A stretch of 64,000 nt of DNA, taken from positions 12,516,501 to 12,580,500 of the forward strand of contig NC_012870.2 in assembly GCF_000003195.3 (NCBI RefSeq), read 5' to 3'. The stretch comes from Sorghum bicolor (lineage: Eukaryota > Streptophyta > Magnoliopsida > Poales > Poaceae). Within the stretch, counting starts at the first letter, position 1. Every line of letters begins with the position of its first letter. Shown piece by piece: positions 1 to 10,587 of this stretch. Under the pieces are notes generated by a model. The model saw only the letters and a program-made list of their open reading frames with translations, did no database searches and was not told the DNA's origin. The translations under genes were made by a program, and so were the position numbers.

Positions 1-1144
1 ATATATGTGGATGGTACTTTCGGAGTAGAAGTAGCATATATGAGTGAACGTGCAAGTGAATCTTGATTTAACCACATGACAAGCTCCTAAGGGTCTACAC
101 AGTTTGACCACACTCAATGCTCATAAGCAGTAAATACTAAATGTGTGGCTCAAAGTCTAGCAAGCATGTATATATGGCTGTGGTAGGAATTTAAACTCTC
201 ATCATACAGGAACTCATCATGCAATATTTTAAAGATTTTTCAAAGATAAAATTCTCCAGAATTCTAGCATCTCTAGGAACAGATAAACAGCAGCTCAACC
301 TTCCCATATCATATCTGTTAACAACTTAGATTTCAGATCAAGTTTTCATCCCACAAGTTTAGATCTAGAGCAAGCTTTAAATTATAACAGTTATGTCTAA
401 ACTTGAGAGGGAACTTCAAAATTGCAAATTAGGCAGAGCAACTATTCATCATATCCATGCTAGAGTTTTATTATTAAGATTCAGATTAGCAAAGCCACTT
501 TATTTATTTATTAAATATACTAAGCAAAATATATATATAAGCACAAAATCTTTATTTGGTTTTTTATGGTTTATGTATTTTAATATTCTAACATAATATA
601 AGTATAAAGATAGGTAGAAATACTTAGCGAGATAAATGGGGGTGCTCTCCCCAAGCTGAATTTTGACGTAATTTCTCTTGATGTAGCTAGCAGGTGGCAG
701 AGGTGTATTTGAAAGTCAGCAGCATTCTGACAGCGATTAGAATGTCCTCCGTCTGCTAGTCTTCTTGATTCTTAAATTCTGTGGAGCTCAAATAGACAAC
801 AAAGCTTGTGGAACTAATTAAGTGTTAGCATAAATATCTAGCCCTTCATCATGTTGAGCTTCCTTAATAAATGTTATTTATTTAGCAGGATCATACACTT
901 ATTATTATTTTTTTATATTTTTATTGTAAGATGAAAACTTATTTATTTTATTTTTATGCCACCACAGTGAATGTACTTATGGGTTTTATGCCATGAGCAT
1001 ACTCACATGGAGCTTACTATTTTTTAACATTTTTATTTTCTTTTCAAGATAGCATGAACCTGATTACCTAAGCAAATTATAATTGAATAATTGAAAGGAA
1101 AGGGTAACTACCAAGTTTACCTCTTGGCAAGGCGTTCGATATTT
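1..1144. other. AT-rich non-coding stretch
   Basis: No gene, RNA or clear repeat boundary is recognised here. The sequence is AT-rich with many short stops in every frame. If the Athila-like element to the right were complete, reverse transcriptase would lie here, and it is absent. This suggests deletion, or replacement by unrelated DNA. The second LTR is also not seen. Confidence 0.5.
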
Positions 1145-1916
1145 TTATGTCCTCCGAACGAGACTCTCTGTTTTCTCAGTCGTCCTGGGATTTGCTAGGT
1201 GGCGTAGTCGGTGATTCCGGCGGCGCCTCTCTTCGTGTATAACTATCTTCTCCCTCCACACCTGACTCGGTGCTACGGTCTCCTCAGGACAGTTCTGTTC
1301 AAGCTGTATGACTTCAGTCCTTATCACTTTTCCTTCGTAGTCTACCCATCCGTTCTTGATGATTTGCCTCCTCTTGGTTGCGGTTGCGTCGTCTTCTTGT
1401 CCTGACCTGCTTAGATTCTTCAACTATATAGTTATGGTCAGTAAAATAGTTGCGTACCTTCTCAGAGGGGAAGTACATGTGGACTTCTCCGGTTCCAATG
1501 TAGATGATTGCTTTGATAGTGTTGAGGAACGGTCTTCCAAGGATGGTGGGTGGATCATATTCGTCTTCTCCCATGTCAATAACCTGAAAATCATCTGGAG
1601 CTGAATATATTGGTTGTAGGGGCATGGTTCCATGCAGGAGCTGATAAGTGACTGCGGCCATTATGTTGTCGTCAGATCCGGTGTCGTAGAGTGTCTTCTG
1701 AAAAGAGTATCCATTGATTGCGTACTCGATGCTTGAAACACCAGGGTCGTCCTTCTTGATCAAGAAAGGTGACTTGAGTCGACGATGTTGACCTCTTCCG
1801 ACAAGGATCCAATGTTTTAAGTCTTCTGGACAAGACTTTCCACCATCTTTATCCTTTAGGTGCATCATTTGATTAGGTGTGGACCTTGACGTCTGCACCT
1901 CTTGATACGGTGTCAC
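1145..1916 (-). pseudogene. Ty3/gypsy (Athila-like) gag-protease remnant
   Basis: This minus-strand remnant encodes the aspartic protease part of a gypsy polyprotein. One frame (1916 to 1314) carries the active-site motif LYDTGSD and, further on, the flap-side motif ILGRPFLNT followed by a basic stretch. A second frame (1423 to 1145) continues with a Glu/Arg-rich tail, so the reading frame is broken near 1400. Protease would normally cut the gag-pol polyprotein inside the virus-like particle. The strand agrees with the primer site and LTR at 3893-5155, so both probably belong to one element. Gag is very short and reverse transcriptase is missing, so this copy cannot be autonomous. The Athila assignment rests on motif resemblance and LTR style and is moderate. 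Confidence 0.65.
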
Positions 1917-3224
1917 CCATGTTCTTCTTTGCCCAGCAGTTCGAAGTATGGTGTTGGCAATATCCTGCTCAGTGTGTTTGTGCTCATAGATCTAGGTCCT
2001 TCACTTGGTGGAGTCTGGGAGTTGTAAAACTCCTCCATGTTTTGCTTGAAGTATACCTGTTCATAGAGACAAGGCAGAGATCAAGTGCATGGGTTCTGTT
2101 GGTGGAAAACACCAACAGAACCAAAAGTGTATTTGTTCTTCTCTAACCTTAAGACAAAGTTGATGGATAATAAGATCATGAGTGTAGTATTTGAAACATT
2201 TGTCAAATCAGATGGCTCAACCTAATGGAAAGATAATCTATCTATATTTATATTTTGTTTATATCTTCCAAATATTGAATGTGCAACATATTAGCTTATA
2301 TGTTTAGGAGCGTGGGATCACGAAGGTAATACTAAGAACAAAGATTAAAGGACTAAACATGTTGAATTAATTGAGTTGGTTAATCTGGAGTTATAAATCA
2401 TACATGTTTGTCTCTTTATTTATGTGAATGCTAGAACCAAGGAGAAGCTTATAAAAGCGATAGTCAAGTACCTTAAGGTGTTACCTTACTTGAAGAGTGA
2501 CGGTACAGTATCACCTTGTGGAAGCTTTCCTTTCTTAGCGGTTGTGCATCTTGTTTGTGGCACCCTCCATGAATCATCTCTTATGAGCCACGTCTTTCTT
2601 GTGCAAATTATTAAACTTCATGTGTCACTTTCTTCATCTCCAATGCGAGTTTATCTCAGGACTTCCTAGGTTGATATTGAAAGTTTTCCTGCAGGGGTTA
2701 GTCCAACAAAATATCCCATATCTACTATAGCATACTATCGGCTTAAAAATCAACCTAGACACCATGTCTAATTTGATTTAAAAGGGCATTTTAACCTAAG
2801 CACCATGCTTAATTTAAAATCCCTTGGAAGTAAGATCATCATTCCTAAACTAAGCACTATGCTTAATTAAGAGATAAATAAAACTATTCCAAACCTAGAC
2901 ATATACTAAAGCAAATAAAGGTAGCATGAGAGCATTTATAGAGATCTACTTAAGTGGAGATGAAGTAGTGTAATTAGTATTTAACAAATTGATCATGTCT
3001 CAAAGGTAAGGACAACCAACGTAGCAACATGGCAAAAGATGTTTTTATGTAAAGTACTCCCCCAAGCTTGAATTTTACAAAATTCAAGTATGGATGAATT
3101 TAATTCAATGTTGTGTGATGGTTGGTTGGACATACCCTGTGCTTGTCATTCATCCGATCTTCTTGCTCCAATCCTGGAAAGGTTAGTGACAAGAATACCC
3201 GAAGGAATATTTCTACAATTATCT
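1917..3224. other. Internal non-coding part of the Athila-like element
   Basis: Apart from the hairpin at 2092-2122, no long frame is seen. A minus-strand purine-rich run ending in CTTGGGGGAG (near 3057-3070) resembles spacer or polypurine sequences of gypsy elements. Its meaning is uncertain because it sits between the leader frame and the protease remnant. Confidence 0.4.
2092..2122. repeat. Perfect 13-bp hairpin
   Basis: GGTTCTGTTGGTG (2092-2104) and its exact reverse complement (2110-2122) are separated by the loop GAAAA. It lies inside the Athila-like element, between the protease remnant and the 193-codon frame. Function is unknown. It could be a structured leader or spacer in the element RNA. 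Confidence 0.75.
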
Positions 3225-3806
3225 TTATATGCTCAATACACAAGGCAATGTTGCAAATATCATAGGATTATCGGGAGGTTCAAGAGAAAAAGCATAGTAG
3301 AAATTATTAAGCTCAAGGATGGGTTGGATAGCCGAATTATGGGATTGAAATGTTTGGAAATCGGCTATTAAAACTTCCTCTCCTTGTATGGGAGATGATT
3401 CCTTCTCTATCTCTAAGATTTTTCTATGAAGACTAGTGCAAGAAGGATGTCTACGAATGAAGACATACCTTCCTTTACTAATAGATAAAGAAAGAAAGAC
3501 TCTACCAAAGGTTATATGATTAAGACCAATGTGAAAATATCTAGGAAAAACATGGTCTTGTAGGGCTAGGTCTAAACCAGAATTTATAGAAAAATTAAAA
3601 GATTCCCTAGGTGTAGCTAAAAGTGCATTATCTTTTTGATTAAAAGATAGGACCTCAGCTATAGAAAAGGGTTGGTTTTGACCTATTGCAATCAACTCCA
3701 GACACAGATCATAATTAGGGGCAGGACGTGTTGACTCCCATGGTCTATGGCTGGTCTCCGAAGGTGCAAAGAATTTAATAATAGGTATGGAATTTGAGTT
3801 ATCCAT
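3225..3806 (-). CDS. Unidentified 193-codon frame next to the retroelement primer site
   Basis: This uninterrupted minus-strand frame starts with MDNSNSIPIIKFF, only 86 bp downstream of the tRNA-Asp primer site, where a gypsy gag would be expected to start. I do not recognise a gag, zinc-knuckle or enzyme motif. The composition is mixed, with hydrophobic and aromatic residues spread evenly, and there is no signal peptide or membrane helix. It may be the N-terminal part of a diverged gag or an accessory leader protein of a non-autonomous element. It is probably not a host gene. An old frame preserved by chance is also possible. Confidence 0.4.
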   Translation of the reverse strand: MDNSNSIPIIKFFAPSETSHRPWESTRPAPNYDLCLELIAIGQNQPFSIAEVLSFNQKDNALLATPRESFNFSINSGLDLALQDHVFPRYFHIGLNHITFGRVFLSLSISKGRYVFIRRHPSCTSLHRKILEIEKESSPIQGEEVLIADFQTFQSHNSAIQPILELNNFYYAFSLEPPDNPMIFATLPCVLSI

Positions 3807-3892
3807 AAAGATAAAAATAAAAAGAATAAAAGTATAAAAGTATAATACAAGATAATAGCAAGACTCAAAGTTATCTCAGCAAACCGTCTTTC

Positions 3893-3910
3893 TCCCCGGC
3901 AACGGCGCCA
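3893..3910 (-). other. Primer binding site complementary to tRNA-Asp
   Basis: On the minus strand this reads TGGCGCCGTTGCCGGGGA, the standard plant gypsy primer site matching the 3' end of tRNA-Asp. It lies 8 nt from the inner end of the LTR at 3919 and fixes the element's orientation as minus strand. Confidence 0.85.
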
Positions 3911-3918
3911 GAAATGCT

Positions 3919-5155
3919 TGTTGATATTTGGTAACGCAATAAGGAAACGATCCGCAAGTGCACGGATATCGGTGAGCATTTCACCCGGGAGGTTATCCAG
4001 AGTTATCGTATTTATATTTTTACCACTGGGAGAAAGGGTGCATCTGACTAACCAAATCTATTGCTACTATCCCTTTAGGCACAAAGAATGTCTTTCGATG
4101 TGAGTGATAAATAGAGAAGACTGCAACCGTAGTCTTCTTCTAACCTTGGTAAGGATGATCTACTGTTCTAATGGGGAGGCTAACGGAATCTAGACACCAC
4201 AAAGGATGTTCAACCCGCACCTATAAACCCTATCCTTCCTGCTAACGAGATGTGATCTACAAAGGTAGCTCGGAATTGTCACGTTCCTCACTACTACCAC
4301 GGTCCAGCTAGTCAGGGAATATCTATGAGTACCCCAGCCTAAACACCACGTTTACGCCAGCAATGATTACTCTAAACTCTACGCGAAGAGATTAAAGTAA
4401 ACTCATAAACCATAAGAACAATAAAACAAGAACTTACTAGAATTTAGAAGTCGAATTACTGAAGAATCCTAGGAGTAAGCTTCGGGTTAGGAGAACTTGA
4501 TCCCGCAGGTACAAGCTTGGAGTAGACACCGACAGGCCGGGCTTCCTCCAATCTACACCTCCACTCTATCTCTCTCAATCTAGTAGAAACTAGAAGATCT
4601 ATTTCTACCTTACATTGGTTGCTAAGCCTAAAAAGAAATATTAATTAGAGAAGAGGTTTTCCTTCGAGGGCACCCCTCAGTCTCTATGATAATTTCTTCA
4701 TGTCTTCTCCAGGGGCCAGGGGGGTCTCCTTATATAGTCCTCTCCTTCTATGCGTTTTTGGGTCGATAGGCGAGGTGGTACTATGTTTTCCTTAATCCAA
4801 TAGGTCGGTGGAACATCCCGAGCGAAGAGAGTCCTGAACTGCATCCAACAGGGGGCAGGCGCCCAGGTCCTCTGGGCGGGCGTCCTGGGCCTGGCCCCTT
4901 TCGGCCTCCGCTTCCTTTCCGTGGCTTCTGGAGTCTTCTAGATGGTAGAAAATTGCGCGGTGTGTTGATATCTCTATGTAATTCTGACATGTGGGCCTTT
5001 CTTCCTTATTTCCTGATAACCCTCTGCAGAAATAGACAAACACCAAAACTCGTGGAATTCTGTGAGATAAAACCCTAAGTCTAGATGTTGATTTTATTTA
5101 GATCCTTTTCTTTGTTTATTTGATAATTAAATTTGATACTTAAGGACCGTCAACA
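3919..5155 (-). mobile_element. 5' LTR of Athila-like gypsy element
   Basis: The 1237-bp segment starts TGTTGA and ends TCAACA on the plus strand, giving the canonical TG...CA ends with a 6-bp inverted terminus. The tRNA-Asp primer site sits immediately inside it, so this is the 5' LTR of an element transcribed leftward. A TATATAA box on the minus strand at 4730-4736 is a likely core promoter. No matching second LTR or target duplication is visible in the window. The partner is therefore deleted or lies left of base 1. Confidence 0.8.
4730..4736 (-). promoter_or_regulatory. TATA box of the Athila-like LTR
   Basis: TATATAA on the minus strand inside the LTR, in the context GGACTATATAAGGAG. 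The position is consistent with an LTR core promoter driving leftward transcription. Confidence 0.5.
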
Positions 5156-5540
5156 GTCTGTACCGATTCACTGACAAGAACTCCACGAACTAAACCATGA
5201 CACATAGAAGAGCTCTAATGATCCCTGCTAATTTCTCTCCTTCCATGCATGAGTGGGCCATAAGCATTAATTTCACCAAATAGTACATGCATGCAACATG
5301 CACTACCAGCCAAAAATCATCTCGTGAAGAATGCATTCCTTAATCATTGTTAGTCTTTTTCGCGTGATTAAATTCCGGTCATTTCGCAAATGCCACATGC
5401 TAACTCTGATTTTAATAATTCTTTTTCCTAAATTCATCTAAAATCATGATCTACCTCCCATATTAATTTCATAATTTTTGGAGCTCATTTGAATTTATGT
5501 GATTATTTATCTGTGCTTGTTGTCCGTGTCGGTCGTCGCG

Positions 5541-6395
5541 TATTTTAGCTGACGGAGTGAACGAGCCAAAGAACGCGGACGTTGGAGACGAGTACCGCGA
5601 GTTTGACGCCGAGGACCCGGACTGTCAGCAAGAGTTTGCCGAAGACGCCGACGGAGGCAAGTCTAACCGATTCCCTTTGATGCATATTGATTCTATTTTT
5701 AAACATAACCCGTAGAAGCCGTTTTAAATATTGCATGTACGATATATGTATGAAGTATTTTCGCTGCTCAGTAAAAACCTATTGAATAGCCATCCTTGAA
5801 TTGATATTACCCGATAATTGTCTTGTTCGAACCTAGGAACAAATAATATGCTATGACAGAAATATTATTATTTAGTATGCCTAGGACTTGCTACTCATCC
5901 TGGATACTCATCGCTATATTTTCTCAAATATAATGATTTTGAAAGTAAAAGGTGTGAGTGGTGAAAATAAATTGTGGGTATTGTGAAAAGGGTAACGAAC
6001 AAGTTATAGATGTGATCACTATAGAGATGGGGCGGATGGGATCCCTGTTGGGGGATGCCTTGGTGTTATGGCTTATACCTTGCGGAGTTAAGTGTAACGA
6101 ACAAGTTATAGATGTGATCACATCTTCACGCTGTTGGGGTACAAATACTGTTAGTTACCCTTTTCACATCTTCACGCTGTTGGTGTTGTGGGGTACAAAT
6201 ACTGTACAAATACTGTTCGTTACCCTGTTGGGGGATGCCTTGGTGTTGATTTATCCATATGCCTTGGGATGCTTTGGTGTTGTGGCTTATACCTTCCGTA
6301 GGGTAAGATTGGATTTGCTGAGTACTTTGTACTCACCCTTGCTTTATTAAACAGATGAAGATCCGAACTTCGATCCCGAAGTGGCGTTCGAGTAA
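5541..6395 (+). pseudogene. 3' end of an older transposon-like coding gene, with a GC-AG intron
   Basis: An acidic reading frame, rich in Asp and Glu, runs to 5656. It appears to splice at a GCAAGT donor (5657) to a TTATTAAACAG acceptor ending at 6354, then continues with the motif EDPNFDPEVAFE to a TAA stop at 6393-6395. The split codon G|AT joins the two acidic parts in frame, which supports the intron call. The 698-bp intron contains degenerate tandem repeats. The following sequence (6396-6418, then 10338-10582 after removing the hAT insertion) resembles the 3' untranslated or LTR part of a retrotransposon. The start and identity are not recognised, and I saw no catalytic motif. Confidence 0.4.
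5990..6260. repeat. Degenerate interspersed tandem repeats
   Basis: The motif AACGAACAAGTTATAGATG recurs with a 102-bp offset (from 5994 and 6096). GTTGGGGGATGCCTTGGTGT occurs near 6047 and 6227, and CTTCACGCTGTTGG with GGTACAAATACTGT also repeats. The copies are shuffled rather than a clean array. They lie within the proposed GC-AG intron. Confidence 0.7.
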
Positions 6396-6418
6396 GATCG
6401 TGTCTGCACCCAACTAAG

Positions 6419-6426
6419 CCTGTGGC
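6419..6426. repeat. Left 8-bp target site duplication of the hAT element
   Basis: CCTGTGGC here is repeated exactly at 10330-10337, directly flanking the element ends. Eight base pairs is the hallmark target duplication of hAT transposons. Confidence 0.9.
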
Positions 6427-6540
6427 CAAAGTTACGCTAGGCGCCGGGCGGAATCTAGGCGGAGACCCCTTGCCTAGCGCCTAGGAGGGATTAATCGCGA
6501 CTAGGCGTTCCTAGGCGTTTTTCTAGGCGTTTTGGCAATA
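6427..6540. repeat. Left terminal and subterminal repeats of the hAT element
   Basis: After the 15-bp terminus there are about seven near-copies of CTAGGCG or CCTAGCG within roughly 110 bp. Clusters like this in hAT elements bind transposase. The arrangement is denser here than at random and matches the right end. Confidence 0.75.
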
Positions 6541-7056
6541 TAGCCAATATATATGTATATATCCTATATATTATGTATATATCTATTTATAGCACAAAAT
6601 CTGAATATAGGTGACAATCAATATGAAAAGAGGGTGAGTAGACATACCTGATCCCTTGGTAGGTAATTCTTACATGTTCCTAGCACCTATAACACATTTG
6701 GAGCTAGTAAATACTAAATAGTGAATAGACAGCATGCTGTTCATAAAAAGAAAAAATAGACAACAAGTTGGTCACTTATCTTGGGATTTCCACAACCTCC
6801 CATCCATGAGCACACTGCACACCATATCAACTCCTAGTAATTACAAATTGAAAGCACAAGCATAGGCACATTTGCACAAAGCACTAGGACATTTGATTAA
6901 TAAAGGACAGCACAATCAGTCAATCACATAGCTGCCCACAGCCCCACACACAAACACATAGATGCAGTTCTTAGTTCTCACAAGCAAATTAAAGGACAAC
7001 ACAAGCAAAAGTCACAAAAGAACACAGTCACTCATAGACAGTCACACAAATGCAGT

Positions 7057-9640
7057 TCAGTAGGGTTCAACATAGTCATCCTCATCTTCCTCGAAGACTT
7101 CTTCTTCAGACTCAAACTCTTCTCCTTCATAGAGGTCCCTCACTCTTGCACTTCTACGCCTCTCTAGCTGTTCTTCTGCTCCTACTGCCTCTCCAATCAC
7201 AGACCAAGGTATTCCTGTACCTTCCATCTCTTCCTCATCTTCCTCATCTCTAAAGTCAACTAATGCATAATCATCTCCACCCTCTTGGAGAAAACCTTGA
7301 GCTTCAGTAGTTTGACTAGACAAGAGAACATCAGGGAGTTTCTTTGACTTGATCCTTTCTCTCCTACTAAGTAGTTTGGAGTTGAATTCAATATAGACCA
7401 ATTTGTTTAGGCGAGTTGTAGTAAGCCTATTTATTTTCTTAGTGTGCACCTATGAACAAAAAACAACAGAATTTTTAGATCTGCAATTTAATGATAATGT
7501 TGCTGAAATGCTCATAATAGATAGGAACGAACCGCTTCAAATACACTCCAATTCCTTTCACAGCCCGAAGAACTTGATGTCAAAGACAGGATCCTTGTAG
7601 CCATCTTCTGTAAAGCAGGAACCTCTGTTCCATACAGCCACCACCATGACGCTGAGAAAAAAGAAGAAACACAAACATAACTGTTAGTTTTACAGAAAAC
7701 AGCCATGAGCCATGTTAGTTTTACAGAAAACAAACATGTATACCTCTACCTGGATTGTAGTCAAAACTCTCAAAAGTCCTTGCAAGCTTCTTATTAAATG
7801 GTCCTTCTCTATTCTGAAACATTTTCAGTTCAATGTTGGCAGCCTGATGTTGCTTGTCCTCATCATGATAATAAAATTTCTCAACAGCAGCTATAAATCC
7901 TTCTGTTATTTTGGGCTCATCAAAGATTGCTGGGTTACTATAGCTGTAGTGTGGATTCAGCAAATAAGCTGTCAAATGCAGTGGGGAATCAAGTCTTCCA
8001 GCCATCTTCTTTTCAATAACAGCTATGACTTCCTTGTATCGAGACTCAACATTGCCAAAGGCTTCTTTGATCTCTCTCTTTGCCTTTAGTAGTGAGCCAT
8101 AAACAAAACCCATGGATGGCTTCACATCCCCATCAACCAAACGGAGCACTTTGACCAATGGCTCAAAAACAGCCAATGTGAGCTTCACATCCTTCCAAAA
8201 GGTTGGACTCAATATGGTTGCTGTTGCCTCTTTTCCTTTCTTTGATTTGACATCCTTCAATGAGTCCCACCTACTGTGCACCACCATCTTTCTTAACTGG
8301 TCCTTCTTTTCTTGTAAACTGGACAAAGTGAGAAAGTATGAAGCAAACCTTGTTACTCCAGGCCTCACTACCTCTTTCCCCTCTGTGAAGTGTCTCAGGC
8401 ACTCCAATGTTCTTGTGTGGCCATAGACAAATATGGTAAATGACTTTGCTTGGTCAATCACTTTCCTGAACCGAGCCATATTGCCAATTCCTTGCAGCAT
8501 CAAGTTGATTGTGTGAGCTGCACAAGAGGTCCAAAAAATGTGTGGTCTCTTCTCTTCCAATAGTTTATTTGCTCCCATGTTGTTAGAGGCATTGTCAGTC
8601 ACCACTTGCACCACATTTTCTGGACCAATGTCTTCAATTGCTTTGTCCACTAGTTCAAAGATTATTTCACTTGTGTGTGACACACCTGACATCTCATTTG
8701 AGCTGAGGAAGGTGGTTCCATCAGCACAGTTAGTGCACACATTCATAATGCTTCTTCTCTTCCTATCTTACCAAACATCGGTCATAATGGAGCACCCATT
8801 TTTCATCTTCTCGGCTTCACGTTCCTGCAGCAAACTCTTCATTCTTTCATATTCTTCTTCCAACAATCTGTCTCTCAGTAAATCATGACTTGGAGGTACA
8901 AGTCCTGGACCAAACTGCCCAATTGCTTCACACATTTGCTTGAACTCATCATTGTCACATGCATTGAAAGAAATGCCTGCCAATGTTAAGAAATAAAGCC
9001 TAATTAGTGTTTTGTACAGAAATAACAGCATCTACTAAATTTTAAAATGCAAAAACAGAATAGTATACTAGCAGTTACCATGTGTATAGGCCCATCTTGC
9101 AATATACTTATGCACCTCATTTGTTCTTTGTTTCCAAAGTTCCTTGTTCAGCTGCTGTTGCTTCAAAGATTCAGCCTTGGTAGCTTTAGGATCAATAGCC
9201 CGAGTCCATTTGTCAAGGGGACCTAACTTGTGAGGCTCTGAAGCAGAACTCCCAATACAAGTGACTTCCTCTGACCCTCCAACTCTAGATACATCAACTT
9301 CCTGTCTAAGTTCTAACTCACGAATAGTTTTCTCCTCCCTCTTCCTTTTTGCCTCTTCTAGTGCTTTCTTGCATTTCTCTTTAGCCTCTAGAGCCTCCGG
9401 TGTTCTAACCATGCATTTCTTCACATTCTTGCCCTCGTGACCCACATGCTCCTTCAACCTATGAATCCCTCCACTCATCTCCTTATTACAAAACTTGCAC
9501 CTCACCTTGTCCTTGTTGTCAGGATAAACAAGAACACCATACTCCCATCCAATATCATCCGAATTCCTTTTGAGCATATTCTCCTCACTGTTTCCTCCCT
9601 CAACTTGTGCAGCCTCTGTTGGCGACATCCTGCATAGCAT
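7057..9640 (-). pseudogene. hAT transposase with BED zinc finger; one nonsense codon
   Basis: The transposase would cut and paste the surrounding element. Exon blocks that join in phase are 9640-9079, 8976-7750, 7651-7545 and 7449-7057 (763 codons), with GT-AG introns of 102, 98 and 95 bp. Block 1 holds a BED zinc finger (VRCKFCNKEMSGGIHRLKEH). Block 2 holds the DUF659/RNase H-like region, including FWTSCAAHTINLML. Blocks 3-4 hold the hAT dimerisation motif SSSSGCERNWS and a long acidic tail. The only obvious break is an in-frame TAA at 8768-8770, right after SIMTDVW; the frame then resumes as DRKRRSIM. That stop overlaps a GTAAG string and might look like a splice donor, but no intron is needed because the frame continues. 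ATG 9640 or 9628 is the likely start. The gene appears recently inactivated. Confidence 0.85.
8768..8770 (-). other. In-frame TAA stop in the hAT transposase
   Basis: The reverse strand reads TGG TAA GAT AGG. The conserved transposase sequence continues in the same frame on both sides, so this is a point nonsense change and not a frame break. Confidence 0.85.
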
Positions 9641-9719
9641 TCAGGCATCCCGCATCCATGCATTCAGAGGCATAAGTGCATAAGCATAACATTCATTCAT
9701 TCACAATTTCACATTCACT

Positions 9720-10329
9720 AATCAAACAGGCATAGCATCCATGCAGAACAGAACAGGAGAGGGGACCGTGGACTTGGAGCAGGGGAGAGGAGCTGGGGAG
9801 GGGGAGGGGAGTGGAGCAGGGGAGAGGAGCTGGGAGGGGAGTGGCCGGAGGGGGAGGGGTGAGGAGCAGGGGAGGACCTTGCGCTTGCGGACGAGCAGCT
9901 TCCAGGCCAGCGGGGAGGAGCTCGCCCGGCAGGGAGGAGGGCGTCCGGCGGCGGCGGGGAGGAGGACGTCCGGCGGCGGCGGGGAGGAGGGCGTCCGGCG
10001 GGCAGGAGCTCGACCTGCAAGGGGCAAATGGCAGCCACGCGGGAATCCTCGGCCTTATTCACGCCGCGCGGCCGCCTGGGCGCGCAATCGCGCGGGACAG
10101 CTCCCGCCCTCGACCGCGGCCGCCAAAATTTCCGCGGCCCGCGCGCGCGTCCGCCTACGCGCCGCCTAGCGCGCTTCAGCGCCGCCTAGCGCGCTTCAGC
10201 GCCGCCTCGACGCCGCCTAGCTCCGCCCAGCGCCGAGACGCGCGACTACCCCCCTGGGCGCGGCGACGGCCTTCGCCCAGCGCCTACTCGCGACTAGGCG
10301 CCCGCCCAGCAGCGCCCAGCGTAACTTGG
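9720..10329. repeat. GC-rich right end of the hAT element with subterminal repeats
   Basis: This stretch is 5' of the transposase gene and so would contain its promoter. It is dominated by GGGAGGAG runs (9760-10000) and, from 10140, tandem GCGCCTAGCGC-type motifs including two GCGCTTCAGCGCCGCCTA copies. The open frames crossing it in several directions are composition artefacts. The 15-bp terminus is at 10315-10329. Confidence 0.65.
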
Positions 10330-10337
10330 CCTGTGGC
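10330..10337. repeat. Right 8-bp target site duplication of the hAT element
   Basis: CCTGTGGC, identical to 6419-6426. The host repeat resumes at 10338. Confidence 0.9.
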
Positions 10338-10587
10338 ATTAGGACTCGTCAGATGTTCGGTTGTGATATCGTTTGTTTTTGGGTTCTTTGGACCTATGTT
10401 GTATTTTGGTGTCTTTATTATTATAGCGTGCCTTTATTTTCCACGTTTATCGAGACTACTGCGCTGAAATTTATCTGATGTAATAAATGTGTTACTAGTC
10501 TCCTGGGACTAGTATTGTATCACATTTATGTTCCTGTTTTACTAGAGGCGCTTCAAATATTGACAGGGCCAAAGAGGCATATCATGC
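10338..10587. other. Older repeat between the hAT and gypsy insertions
   Basis: AT-rich sequence that continued from 6418 before the hAT inserted and continues at 24888 beyond the gypsy element. It has a TGTAATAAATGTG stretch and a CTCCTGGGACTAGTATTGTATC stretch, resembling the 3' untranslated or LTR part of a retrotransposon. No gene is seen. The last five bases, CATGC (10583-10587), form the target duplication of the gypsy element. Confidence 0.5.

Larger units (their letters stand above)
6427..10329 (-). mobile_element. Complete hAT DNA transposon (3.9 kb)
   Basis: The element begins CAAAGTTACGCTAGG and ends with the reverse complement of CCAAGTTACGCTGGG, giving 15-bp inverted termini with 2 mismatches, flanked by the exact 8-bp duplication CCTGTGGC. 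It contains a minus-strand hAT transposase gene (7057-9640). Both ends carry many copies of CTAGGCG/CGCCTAG-type motifs, as expected for subterminal transposase-binding repeats. The right end is extremely GC-rich while the left is mixed. It is inserted in an older repeat that continues at 10338. The transposase has a nonsense codon, so this copy is probably non-autonomous, but its ends look able to move if transposase is supplied in trans. The hAT class is certain from ends plus transposase; I do not name a family. Confidence 0.92.

Noticed and set aside
8746..8775. Splice donor GTAAG at the hAT transposase stop
   Set aside because: Transposase similarity continues in the same frame immediately after the TAA, so an intron here would remove conserved sequence.
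9741..10467. Overlapping 142- and 218-codon frames in the hAT right end
   Set aside because: They run through GGGAGGAG low-complexity DNA and subterminal repeats and cross the transposon boundary at 10329.
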